The notes beneath the pieces were generated by a model. It was not told where the DNA came from. It did not search any database and was given only the letters and a program-made list of their open reading frames with translations. 64,000 nucleotides of DNA from Pseudoscleropodium purum (Eukaryota; Streptophyta; Bryopsida; Hypnales; Brachytheciaceae). Below, piece by piece: positions 35,555 through 47,040 of this stretch. The stretch lies in the NCBI GenBank assembly GCA_963969395.1, contig OZ017795.1, forward strand, positions 26,393,063 through 26,457,062, given 5' to 3'. The position numbers were made by a program, and so were the translations under genes. The stretch's first letter is position 1. Each line of letters opens with the position of its first letter.

Positions 35555-36448
35555 TTAACCCTTAAAGCACTAAATTGTGTTTTTTTTGGCAATATACCTA
35601 TTTTGGATGATTCACTACAAATGGATTTTTTTATTTGTTTTTCTTTGAAATTTTCGCACAACATGTGCCTAAGGAATTTCCTTAAGGCCTGAAAATTTTC
35701 ATTACTTTTGACTATATTATTAAAAAGTTATTATATGATATGTAATTTTTATTCTTTAGCAAGTAGGTTGGGTAGTTCAAAAAAATTCTTAAGAAATGAG
35801 TTTTTTAGATTTTTATATACTTGAAAAGCTTTGAATCATACCATTTTGGTTACTAAAATGAAACTTATGAGGAGTTTTAGTTTGTGGGCAATTATGGATT
35901 CTAAAATAAACTTTGAAGTCCTTTATTTAACTCAATTTTCAATAATTTTTGAAAAAAGTAAAATCATAGGATGTAGATTACCCATTATAACATTACAACT
36001 ATAAAAATTGGCATTTTGAAATTCCATAACTCAATTCTTAACAATTTAGTATTTTGAATCATTCTCTACTTCTTTGTACTTACTATTATTTTCCTATATG
36101 TTGTCTAATTTCAAATGATTTCAAAATTTTCAATCATATATTCAACTTACCTTGAAGAATGAATTATAATAAGCAATACCATTTAGGAAATTTTTTCATA
36201 CACATGTGACCTTGTGAAGTACAATTGCTCAGTTTTTTGTAGGGCCAAAAAAAAGATATTTGACACTTCAAATACTAATATCTTGCAATCTACACGGCAA
36301 AAATTTCTGAAATTTTTTTACATCTTTTCAAATTAGTGTAACACAAGATTCTTAAAATGTTTTTTTTCTAAAATTTGGTACTTGTACTAGACATGGCAGT
36401 TTGGGAGTGTTTTTGGTGAAAATATAGTCAAAAACCTTTAAAGGTTAC
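35555..36448 (-). mobile_element. TTAA-flanked TIR element, copy F, degenerate
   Basis: The left end is TTAACCCTTAAAG and the right end CTTTAAAGGTTAC, with one base of the right TTAA changed. The interior is collinear with copy A. It is 894 bp and non-coding. Confidence 0.65.
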
Positions 36449-38000
36449 CATTGTTGTCCATTCTAGCCTAACTAAGCCAAAACTTTGGTCCTTCTATGTA
36501 AAGTTTTCAAAATTGAATCTTAACTATCCTAACTCATAGATCATGGTCTTCCATTTCTAAAATGGTAAGATTCATTGAAATTTGATATTTCTAGTGAAAA
36601 TTATGGCTACATGAAGTTTTAGCTCGAATCTATTCTTTTTAACTTCGTCCATCATTTGCTACTAAATCTGGACCCAATTTCACTTTTAAAATTTTGGAAT
36701 CAGTTGAGGGTTTATTTTAGTCCTTAAGGTTTTAATTTCACTTGAAGGGGACAAATCATTATTATTTTCATCTAAAGTTAAAATTCTTTTAAGTTCCAAC
36801 TTCATCCTACTCTATGTTTCTTGATTTAATTCTATTTTCTAAGTGTAAAATAGCTTTAGAATGCTCTAAGTGTTTTCTAAGCATTCCAATGTTCAACTTG
36901 TTTTTTAGTTGTCTTCAAAAGTTTCTAATTGACTATCTAATTAGTGCTTACTACTATGCACATCTAATTCTAACTTACTGTTTATAGGTTTTTGATATTC
37001 ATAATTTATAAATTCTAAAATCAAACTTCTAAAACGTTAAGACACTTAAAGTTTAAACTTTCCTATCAAAAGTTAAGGACAATTGAAGTTTGACCACTAT
37101 TTGGTACTTTAAAACTTCATCCACTAATTTCTATTAACCTTTGCCTCCAAGTTGATTTTTCATTAAAGTTTGACTTCTAAATTTAATTTAAATTATAATT
37201 TTTCTTTTTGACCTTCCTAGAGATCATTTATACTAATTTGGATTTAGATTCATGTTTTAAAATGTCTCTAAAGGTCTAAATTGAACTTGTAAATTCTACA
37301 TTGCATTTGAATATTAAAACAAAACAAAACAAATTGGTTTGTTTAAAAACATACCTTGGAGTTAACTTTCAACAAGCTTTGCTATTCATGATTTGAGCCC
37401 AAATGGCCTCGGGGGATTCTTCATGCTCCATTTAGTTGATTTGAAAAAATATATATTTTTTAAATTTGCTCATCCCTTGAACAAGAAGTTTACAATCAAA
37501 AACAATGTTTTTTAGGCTATTTAATGTCCAATTGCCTCAAAAAAAAAGGCAACTTCAAGTTTACAAAAAAAAAGAGGATAAATTTGATTAAAAAGGCTAG
37601 ATTGTAATCATGGCCTTATACACCACTACCACAATGCCTTTAAAAACTCATTTCATCCGTTGTGTAGAGCCAATACATATGAAAATTGAATATTCAAAAT
37701 TGTATACTCAAAATTGGCCTCCTTCAATTTAAGACCAAATGAAAGAGCTAGGAAACTCAAAATTCTCTTTAAAAAAAGGCCACGTAACCATTGATCCAAA
37801 AACCAAAAAAACAACAGTGATGGGAAATGCAACTCTAATTCAAACCTAAACAATCTTTGTCTCTCTTTTTTTTTTTTCTTTTTTTTTTCTATTTTCCTTC
37901 TAATCATTTTTTTTTAATTTTATTTGTCTTATTTTAGTATTTTTTCTAATATCTAAGTATTGACTTAAATACCATTAATTCTCTTTGTAGACGGATTTTA
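36449..38000. repeat. Dispersed repeat region related to 56.1-56.6 kb
   Basis: The segment near 37045-37130 ('aactttcctatcaaaagtta', then 'gaagtttgaccactatttggta') aligns with 56498-56582 in the same orientation. 'Aacttcgtccat' motifs recur at about 36640, 37110, 56107 and 56570. It has no coding capacity, and the family and its ends are not determined. Confidence 0.4.
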
Positions 38001-38199
38001 AAATCAATTTCTATTTCAATAAATCCACCTATGGGTTGAGTTTGAACTCTAGGAGGTAAGTTTATATCAATTCAGAATTATAGAATTTATCCTAAAGATT
38101 TTTCCAATTGCAAGATTACATATCAATAACCTATAGTTGTAGTACTACTTATCACAATTGTACTCTATGCTTTCAATCCTTAAAGCTTTTCTCCAATGT

Positions 38200-38960
38200 T
38201 TCTTTCTCCAATTACTTTCATTCTAGACTTTAATCACCAACATTTAATCTTTTAAATACAATTGGTCTTCACTCCAGTGCACTGCAACAATTGATTTCTA
38301 ATATTTCTTCTGATCGGTCTTCTCAACCACAACATGTTCTCGTATACTTGATTGGCTCCTTGTTTAATTTCTCCAATTAACCAATTCATAACTCCAACAC
38401 TATCCAATCATGAATTGATTATTCTTTCTCAAAAGATTCTCACAATTCACTCCAATTTCTATTCTAATTCCAACTCAATTCAATTTATATGATCCCTCTT
38501 AATTGCTCATTCTTATCAACAGTCCATTTTCCTATCAGTGATCCATAGTCAACTTTTCATACAATCTCATTGCATAACATAATCTAATTTAACAATTGCT
38601 TACACTCCACCTTCTACTCCTTCACAACAATCTTTACTCCAATTTTAAAACATTTCACAATTGATTTTTTCCACAATTCATATTCACAATTTCATATTTC
38701 ACTCAATCCATCATTTCAATAAATCACTTCAATTGGTTCTCACAATATTCCGAATTCTACTCACAATTCATTCAATACACTTTAACCACACAACTCACAA
38801 CAATTAATTTATTCAAACACAATTGTACATAGTTTCTCATTTACTTCAATTGTCATACATAATCACATCTCACACTCAACATACACCCATAACCAATTTA
38901 CAGTTCCACACACAAACTCACAATTGAGAATTTTCCACTATATTAATCACAAACACAAAA
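38200..38960. repeat. G-depleted CAATT-rich tract
   Basis: The plus strand is almost devoid of G over several hundred bases. By my count there are 21 G in 540 bases at 38401-38940, with C frequent. Motifs such as CACAATT, TCAATTC and CTCCAATT recur without a fixed period. It looks like a decayed satellite or low-complexity element. No gene is supported. Confidence 0.5.
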
Positions 38961-39245
38961 TCATGCACAATTGTTTTTACTTTCGGAAATTGGAAGGAGT
39001 GCTTGCTTCACCAAGGTCAACTCAATTCAATTGGAAAGACAACCAGGCTAAATACTCATACTCACACTGATCCAAATCCACCAATTGATTTACTACCTGT
39101 TAATATCTATACTATACACAATTGGTAAAATGTTGTATATGAACTCACTGGTACGTTCCCAATTGGTAAGAACTGTAAACTAATATGAAAACTACCAATT
39201 GAGCAAAAAGAATATTAACAATTGGACTACACTCTTCTATTTGAC

Positions 39246-40151
39246 TTAACCCCTAAAAACCAAACAACATTTTTTTGACAACATAGTAATTTTGGATAGT
39301 TCACTATAAATGGAATTTATTTCCTTTAAAATTTTTACGCAACATGTGCTTGAGGAGTAGCTTTAAGGCTTAACAATTTTCATAACTTTTGACTACATGG
39401 TTCAAAAGTTATTGCATGATATGGAATTTTCAATGCGTGACGGGCAATCCAAAAATTTCACCCTAAATCACTTTTTTTCAAAAAAAATATTTTGAAATTT
39501 ATTTTTTAGATTTATATATATTTGAAATTTTTTCATCATTCCATTTTCATTTATGAGATGAAAGCTATGAGGTATTCTAGTTTGTGGGCACTTATGGATT
39601 CCCTACTCTAAAATACACTTTGGAGTCCTTTATTTAATTCAAATTTTAATATTTTTTGAAAGTTCATATAAAATTGTATGACATATTTTGTTTATTACTA
39701 CATTACATCAGTTGGAATTGTCATTTTTCAATTTTATAATGAAATTCTTAACAATTTAGTGTTTTGAATCATTCTTTACTTCTTTCTATTTACTATGTTT
39801 TTCCTATATGTTGTACAATTCCAAATGATCTAAAAAATTTCAAGCATGTAGCGAACTTTCTTTGAAGAATGAATCCAAAGAGCTACCATTGTTTTGGACA
39901 TTCTGTTATACAAATGTAACCTTGTCAAGTGTAGTTGTCTGATTTTTTGCAAGGCTTCAAAAAGGATTTTTGTCAATTCAAATGCTAATATCTTTGAAAT
40001 TTTTCAACATCTTCTCAAACTAATGTAATATAAGATCCTACAGTTATATGTATTTAAAAATATATTTCTTTTCAAATTTGGTACTTGTACTAGAAATGGC
40101 AGTTTTGGAGCATTTTTTGTAAAAATATAGTAAAAAATCTTTAGGGATTAA
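39246..40151 (-). mobile_element. TTAA-flanked TIR element, copy G
   Basis: The ends are TTAACCCCTAAAAACC and ATCTTTAGGGATTAA. TTAA is intact at both sides while the adjacent bases have drifted. The interior is collinear with copies A, F and H. It is 906 bp and non-coding. Confidence 0.7.
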
Positions 40152-40629
40152 AATACTATTGTCTCAATTGTCCACTACTTCTTTCAAGAGTATTCTTACA
40201 ATTTTTCGAAAGTCAATGACCTCTTATTTTGGTGTTGTTTTCTGTGTCTAAAAAGTCAATTTTTGGAATGAAAGTTATTGAGTAATCTAATGTCAACTCT
40301 AACATGTGATTTATTGAATCCAACTCTTATCTTTCTTCACACATGGTTTTACTTTGACTCTAATTTCACATTCCTTCACTCCTATCGCTACTTCCCTTCT
40401 CCACGTCTCACTTCTCTCTTCTGAACTCTAAGTAGTTTATTGTTGATATCTTTGAACTTTGGAAGAGTGTTTAGACTATGAATTTTTTTTATAATTTTTT
40501 AGTAACCACATACTATGGCTTAATATAGAAAAAAGAAAAACAAGAGCCAAGTCTCAAAATGCAACTAAGCTTTATAACCTAGATGAGCCTAGATTAATAA
40601 TTCACAACCTGATGAGAGTTGGTTTCACA

Positions 40630-40830
40630 ACTTGTTCCCTCAATTCTTAGCTTGCTCTACTTGGTTCTCAATCCATTCTTCCTGGTTCTCAATTTGTTCC
40701 ACTCAATTCTCAGTCTGTTCTACTTAGTTCTCAATCCATTTTGCTCAATTTTTAGTCAATTCCACTTAGTTTACAAGATACAATAGTCCCACTCAATTCT
40801 CATCTTGCTTGTCCAGTTCTCAACCTATCC
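40630..40830. repeat. Minisatellite with 20-22 bp units
   Basis: About nine imperfect units of the form ACTTAGTTCTCAATCCATTC follow one another, with AGTTCTCAA or CAATTCTCA as the constant core. It is non-coding. Confidence 0.7.
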
Positions 40831-41775
40831 TTTGAACGGGGGTACTTGGTTGGAAGGGGAGGGGGTGAATAGGATTTACTTGGTTGGAGGTTTGGAAAGT
40901 TGGGTTTTTCTAATAGGATTTTTTTAATAGGGTTTTCTTGGCGAATTCAAAAGCAAGGGGGTTGAACATGGGCTATTTGGTTTCTAAATGTAGCAAAAAC
41001 ACTAAAGGTTCCTAATACAAAGATATTTGGCTTTTTTTTGGCATTGAATGGAAATGAACACAAAACTATGATCAATGACAATATAAAGGACTAGATATTT
41101 ATCACATAGGGAGAGGTTTCCTAATGACCAATTATCTATGTTGCAATGGTGTTTCTATTTTTAGAGAAGGATTCTCAATTCAAGGCTTTGTTGTATGTGA
41201 AGTTTTTGAAACCAAAACTACTAGAACATGTCTACTCTAAGGTTGTAAAGGAAGGTATGTGATCAAAGCTTTGTTATATGGCAAGTTGCTTTGAAAACTT
41301 AGGAACAAAATGACAATTTAAGCACTTTCAAAAAACCCAACTTTAAGTGTAGATATTAGAAAATTTTCAAGCCTCAAAGAAGTTGCTAGTTTTTTTAAAT
41401 TTTGGATACTTTTATAGTACAAATACCAAAAAAAAAACTATTTTTATAAATTGCCAATCTAACTTGGAATTGATGTAGCACTAGTAGTGCCCCATCAAAT
41501 TAAAAAAATTCTATAATTGTACAACTATCATGCACAATTGGTTGCCTTTGTGAAGACTAAATTTTTTCCTAATGATCCTCAATTACAACCCACAAATACC
41601 AAATTTTCTTATCACTTAAGGGTAATTCTCAAATAATGGAATTCCTATACAAAGTTGTAGGCAAGACTAGACAATAAACTACCACAAACTAGAGTACTCT
41701 TACTATTTGCATGCATCGCTAGAGTTTGATGGGAATGGTTACTAGAGTTAATATAAAATAAACAAGGACTCAACA
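40831..41775. other. AT-rich DNA, nothing recognised
   Basis: This interval lies between the minisatellite and the 1.6-kb CACTA element. No reading frame or repeat end was recognised. Confidence 0.4.
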
Positions 41776-43367
41776 CACTATAAGAAACCCCCGTTTTTTT
41801 AGACAAGTTGAAAAACATGGTAAGATATTTTTTCTAGCACCAAGCATGCTAGCTTTGATGTCTAGAAAAATCCATCAAGATTAACATGACAAAAACATAG
41901 TAAAATCTAACAAAAGGTGCCATATTTTTAGAGTGGCATTGTAGCAAACATGATCAAAGAAGGGGTCAAAAGTGCACCTTGTGGCTACCATGTCACCTCC
42001 ACGTAAGAGCCACTAGGGCATAAGTGCCACATGGGATTTTTTCACCCAACCTAAAGATGATGTAGCAGTTGATGTAGCACCTAATGTCATGATGCTTCAA
42101 AAGATCAATAGTGTTTTGAGCAACGTGTCAATGTCAATTTAGATGTCAAGAAGAATTTTAATATTATTTTTAGCGACATCAACTTTGACGTCTAGATGTT
42201 TTTTGAGACATAAGATTTGAGATTCAATCATTTACAACATCAACTTTGACATATACCATATATCATATAGAATAGGCAATACATAGTACATCGTATACAA
42301 TACACAATATGACACATATACCGTATACAATATACTATATTTGGTTATCATATTGAATGGCTTGAAAAGCTACTTATTGTAAGTATATTGACAAGAAAAG
42401 ACAAGCTATTTATACAAGTGGGGTAGTAGGAGGAAAGACATCATATAGAATATGTGAATTTTTTGAATTATACAAAGTTGTCAAAGTTGATGTCACAAAA
42501 AGATTTAGATGTCTTAGTTGACATCTTAGTTGTTATTGCAAAAAACATTTGGACATTTCAATTGATGTCTTAGTTGATGTCTATAAGAACATTGCTCAAA
42601 TTTCAAATGGTATCAAAGTGTACTCGTGTGGCATGCCAATTCATCCTTGTTGGGTGCCATGTCAAGGAAGAATGGAATTACTTCAATATAGACTACAATA
42701 AATAGCAAAATCATTTTCCAGTTCCCAATATGTCTTGTTGTTTACAAGAAAGTAAACACAAGAACTTCAATGAGAATTTGATGGATTGAATTTTATACAT
42801 TGCCAAAGAAAATGATCTTCTATAATTGAAAACAATTTATGTTCAATTCTAAAGTTTATGGAACAATGGAAATACATATTTATGGAAATGAGATAATGTA
42901 AAATACATTATACTAATTAGGACTTGTTAATACAATAAGAGCCATTGGAAGTGCAATGGAAAATGTACTCATCTTGCTACTTTTTTTCCTCCATGCAATC
43001 CTTTTTTGAAAGCCTTCCAAGGAGCTACCCCTCCTCTGTGTTTTCACATATGATCTTCATTTTATCCTAGCCCAGAATAACTTCTACTAACTTATCCTAA
43101 TTGAAACCAAAATCCCTTGTTTACATGGTAAGTCTATATATTTCTAGACATTCTATATATAAAACATGACAATACTCTTCTAAATGTTTTTCAAAACATC
43201 ACCACTTCATACAACATCAACTCGTTCGGTAACTAAAAACCATACATTTTTTGCAACATTGTATAGAATTTTGCCTCCAAAGGCCGCAACCCCATCTTTA
43301 TGCTCAAGTACTGAAAAATATGCTTGTTCAATGCTAATGTCCAAAAAAAGGTGAGTTTCTTGTAGTG
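41776..43367. mobile_element. Non-autonomous CACTA element, about 1.6 kb
   Basis: It begins CACTATAAGAAAC and ends GTTTCTTGTAGTG. Near both ends are repeated GATGTC/GACATC motifs in both orientations (for example around 41858, 42130, 42176, 42510-42580), as expected of CACTA subterminal transposase sites. The 3-bp flanks are ACA and ATA. No transposase frame is present. The start sequence matches the MITE at 49.46 kb, so they probably share a mobiliser. Confidence 0.6.
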
Positions 43368-44589
43368 ATAAAACAAATAGAACAAGGACTTAAGCAAATT
43401 TTGAAAGGACCCCAATTTCCTTCAAAGTGAGCTTGAACAACAATAACTAAATGAGCACAATGGCTCTGAAAACACCAAATTGGCAAAGTTGGCAATTTCA
43501 CCAAAACCCATTATAATGGACTAAAAAATTTAACAATACAAAAAAGGAATGGTTTTGAGAGAGAAAGGGTGGCCTTATATACATTCTCCAAATGCCCCCT
43601 TTTCCTTTAACCCCTAGAATTTTCTATAACTAACTACTTAGTTCTAAAATAAGTCATATTTATTGTTGAACTTATTTCTAACTCTTGTAATACAACTTCA
43701 AATGACAAATGGATTGTACCATTGGCTTTAGAAGACCCCAACAAATTTTGATAATCCTATTTCCTCTTTGTAGGTCATTTGAACTTGTAAAAGTTGTGAA
43801 AGCCAAAATTAGGAACTATAAGAATCCCAAACAATGGAATTTGAACTTTTCAAAGATTTTGACTAGCTTGAAGTGTTTACAAATTTTTTAGGAGTGACAA
43901 GAGATTCCTTTTTGGCTTTGTTTGAATGTTGCATGCTCTTGGTACGTCAATCATTTTGTTGAACATGTTTAAATTTCGTCTCAATTTGAGATAGTCACTA
44001 GTTTAGGTATTTTTTGGTATTAGAATGCCTTGACACTTGTTGAGGAAAGTTATTATTAAAAAACATGCTACCTTAGGTTTTTTATTAAAAATTTATTGCA
44101 ACTTGAGTATTTTCGAATAAAAACTAAAGTAGCATGTTTTGGAAGGGTTGATTTAAGTAGTTGACCTTCTGAAATTCAAACTTCTACTATTTAGAAAACT
44201 TCCAAATTCAATAGTTGACTTTCAAAGGGTCCTGTACACTTAGTGAAGGCTCATTATATTATTATGCATTTATTTATAGAAGGCTTGTAATTTATTTCCT
44301 TCTTTGAAATTAGACAGTTTAATTGGAAATCTTTTGATCGGAGAGGAAATTTGACGAACCAACTACATTGTTGGAAGTCCTTCTAGTGTGTTTTTACTCT
44401 CAAAACACCTCCCATAGTCTTTAGATGCTCTTTTTGTCGTAGTGCTTGTATTTTTTACTTGTAGAGTTAACAATTTGACTTCTACTTGGATTCCGGAGTG
44501 ATGAATAATTGGATTTGTGTCCCTCACAAGTATATGTAAGATTACAAGAGATTTACTTCTATTTTAGCCAAGCACTAGGGCTTTATTTA
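43368..44589. other. AT-rich DNA, nothing recognised
   Basis: No gene is supported. An isolated TTAACCCCTAGAA motif at 43607-43619 resembles a TTAA-element end, but no partner end was found within about 1.2 kb downstream. Confidence 0.4.
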
Positions 44590-44865
44590 TGGCTTTTTGG
44601 TGCCAATTTGCACCAAAAAATAATAATTTATCTATTTTTTAAAATGGCAACTAAACATGAACTTTTTCATTATAAAACTTTGAATTAAGAAAAAAATTTG
44701 GATGAAATCACCAAATTGTGAATGAAAATAGAACTATAGACTTGTGATATGAATATTATGTGATATTGTTTATCCAAAATGTGAATGAATGTTGAAATTT
44801 AGAGCACCACTATAAAATTTTATATCGCCATTTTGGCACTTCATAAAAAATGGAAAAAAAAAAAA
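44590..44865. repeat. Dispersed repeat, copy 1 (pairs with 58.29-58.54 kb)
   Basis: Collinear phrases are shared with 58290-58540: 'aattgcacc' and 'tttggatgaaat', then 'gaatgaatgttgaaattt', 'gcaccacta' and 'ttggcacttcataaaaaat'. Left and right edges both contain GTGCCAA-type motifs in inverted orientation, so it may be a decayed TIR element. It is non-coding. Confidence 0.5.
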
Positions 44866-46261
44866 GCCTTGTTAGGAACTAAACTACATTCACTTGTAGT
44901 TTCAAGTGGTGGTTGTAGTTTGAAAAGATGTTTACTAGATATTTATGAGGTATTCTATTAACTTATACTTTTTAAGATTTAGGAGCATCTAACCCTTATA
45001 CATGCATAATTTTGGAGTATTTTAATTATTCCAAGATTTATAGATAGAATACAACACTAGTATGTACTTAACCTACTATGGTTTTACACTCTTTAGGAAG
45101 ATTTTGACCTAATAAAAAAAACAATGAGATGTAAAATAGAAAAAAAAAAATAGAAATATGAGTCCCAAGTGACAAATTAAGGGCAAATAAAAAGAAGTTC
45201 AACTTTGCAAAATACCATAGCTCAATGATCAAAAAATTTGTTAGGAATTTATTTTTGGCTAGCATCTCAATTTCTAAGATCTATACTTTATATATAAGGA
45301 CCATTTCTAAACAATAAACTCAAGGTGCTCTCATCATGAACTAGGACTCTTTTTGCAAGGATGACATCCACAACATAGTTAGGACCTTGCATAAGGATAC
45401 TTATATAAAAGATCCAAATGATATAGGTAGTATATAAATGTAAGTCTACAAGAACATACCTACTATCTTATACCACCAAGAAAGTGTTGCAAAGGTGGAT
45501 GGAGCTTTGATAGGTGAAAATATGCCTTTTGTAATTGGTATTTAGACTTAACTTCAATTTTGTATGATACTTAGGTATAGTCACCAACATACAATCACCA
45601 TTGATGCAATATTTAAAATAAATGAGAAAAAATGTATATTGTTTCACAATAATTTTCTTCTAATTGATATGGTTTAGGCTTAGGTGGAGAAGAAATAACA
45701 AAATTTTGTATTGGATTCTAGCAAATAAATTACTTTTCAAGGTTTTAAAACCATAGAAAAACCTAGGCAATACTACAATTCCTAAACAATTATATGCATC
45801 CTCTAGGTGAGATTGTTATATCATAAATTTTTAAACAATTGTGTACATCTTCATAGGCTTATAAATCCAAAAGAAGGTGGAGGAAAATACAAACCACTAC
45901 TATTATGGCAATTGATCATCTTTTAGTAGAATGGTCACTTTATCTTTGTCCTTGATCCAAGTTTAGTGAGCCTTATTTTTTAGAAAGTTTCGATGACAAT
46001 TTATTTCCTCACTAAATTTTAGATCAATGTACTTCATTGTTTTCTCAATATCATTTGCCAAAGTGAGCAATCAAATTTGAAGTGAGCAATTGACCCCTAT
46101 GGTCCTACCCTAATCTTCCCTCAAAACCCTTATAAAATTTCATCTATATTTCTCACAAATAGGTTAATTTATTCATAAAATTGTTTCTAATTTTATCTTA
46201 ACTAGTCTCTTCACATTATTTTACATAATTTCACACACAATTATGCTACAAAATTCCAATA
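44866..46261. other. AT-rich DNA, nothing recognised
   Basis: This interval precedes the probable LTR of the chromovirus relic. No gene or repeat end was recognised. Confidence 0.4.
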
Positions 46262-46627
46262 TGTCATGGACAATTGGACATACTAGAACCCTTTAGATAT
46301 CCAAATAATATTTTAGCATCTTTTAGAAGCTTCTATATTGTTCTAAAAGCTTCCATAGTGTTCTAGAAGCTTTGATCGTGTACCGGAAATGTCTATAGTG
46401 TACTGGTAGATTCTATAGTCCTATAGAAGGTTCTATAAAGTTTTAGAAGAACCTCCTAGATGATAGTATATATAGGAGTTGAAGCTAAGGTAGTCCTCAT
46501 TTTTGACAACATGTACCTCATGTAATCTTAGACTCTTGCTCTAGCTCTAGGCCTTTACTTCTTAAACTCTTGAATTAAGTTTTATTATCTGAAACTTCGT
46601 TTGTTTTATTTTGTATCTTGTGCGTCA
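46262..46627 (+). repeat. Probable 5' LTR of the Ty3/gypsy relic
   Basis: The segment starts TGTCATGGAC and ends GTGCGTCA, giving the TG...CA boundaries of an LTR, and lies about 420 bp before the gag start. It holds a 20-bp tandem array (46321-46450), a TATA box (TATATATA at 46467-46474) and a downstream stretch that fits the R/U5 region. No second LTR was found beyond the relic, so boundaries rest on position and motifs only. Confidence 0.45.
46321..46450 (+). promoter_or_regulatory. Six and a half 20-bp repeats with heat-shock-element core
   Basis: Units follow at an exact 20-bp period with consensus TTCTAGAAGCTTCTATAGTG. The first 13 bases of the consensus are TTCnnGAAnnTTC, a three-unit heat-shock element. 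Units 1 to 3 each deviate from it at one base and later units more. The array ends 17 bp before the TATA box. A heat-responsive enhancer is an inference from this motif and position. Confidence 0.6.
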
Positions 46628-47040
46628 GTTACAATTTGTCAAGACTGTCCTCAAAATTTTGCGTATGAAGTTTCTATTTAGATTTTTTGTTTTAGCAAAT
46701 GGACATTGTATCAGTTCAAGTTCAAAGTTTACTCTATTTGTTATTTTTGATACAACCAAAAGTAAAACTAATACTGGAGTTTGGAATTTTTTTGATTGTA
46801 TATGGATTACTTCACTTCTTGAGAAACTTTAGAATGCTTAAAGGTTGCGGATTACCCTCCTCTAAAGTAGCATTGTTTTTTTCAACAAAGTTTTTTTTTA
46901 TTGTGAACAGTTTTTTGCCCTTCTTGAAAACAACTTTAGTATTTAGAGATTGTGAATTATCCATTTTTAAATTGGTTTTATCAGTTTAGTCTATTGTACG
47001 TACTAAGAGGATAAAGATGTAAAGAGGCAAAGACACAATT

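Noticed and set aside
43607..43619. Another TTAA-element end (TTAACCCCTAGAA).
   Set aside because: No matching inverse end within about 1.2 kb and no family interior sequence nearby.
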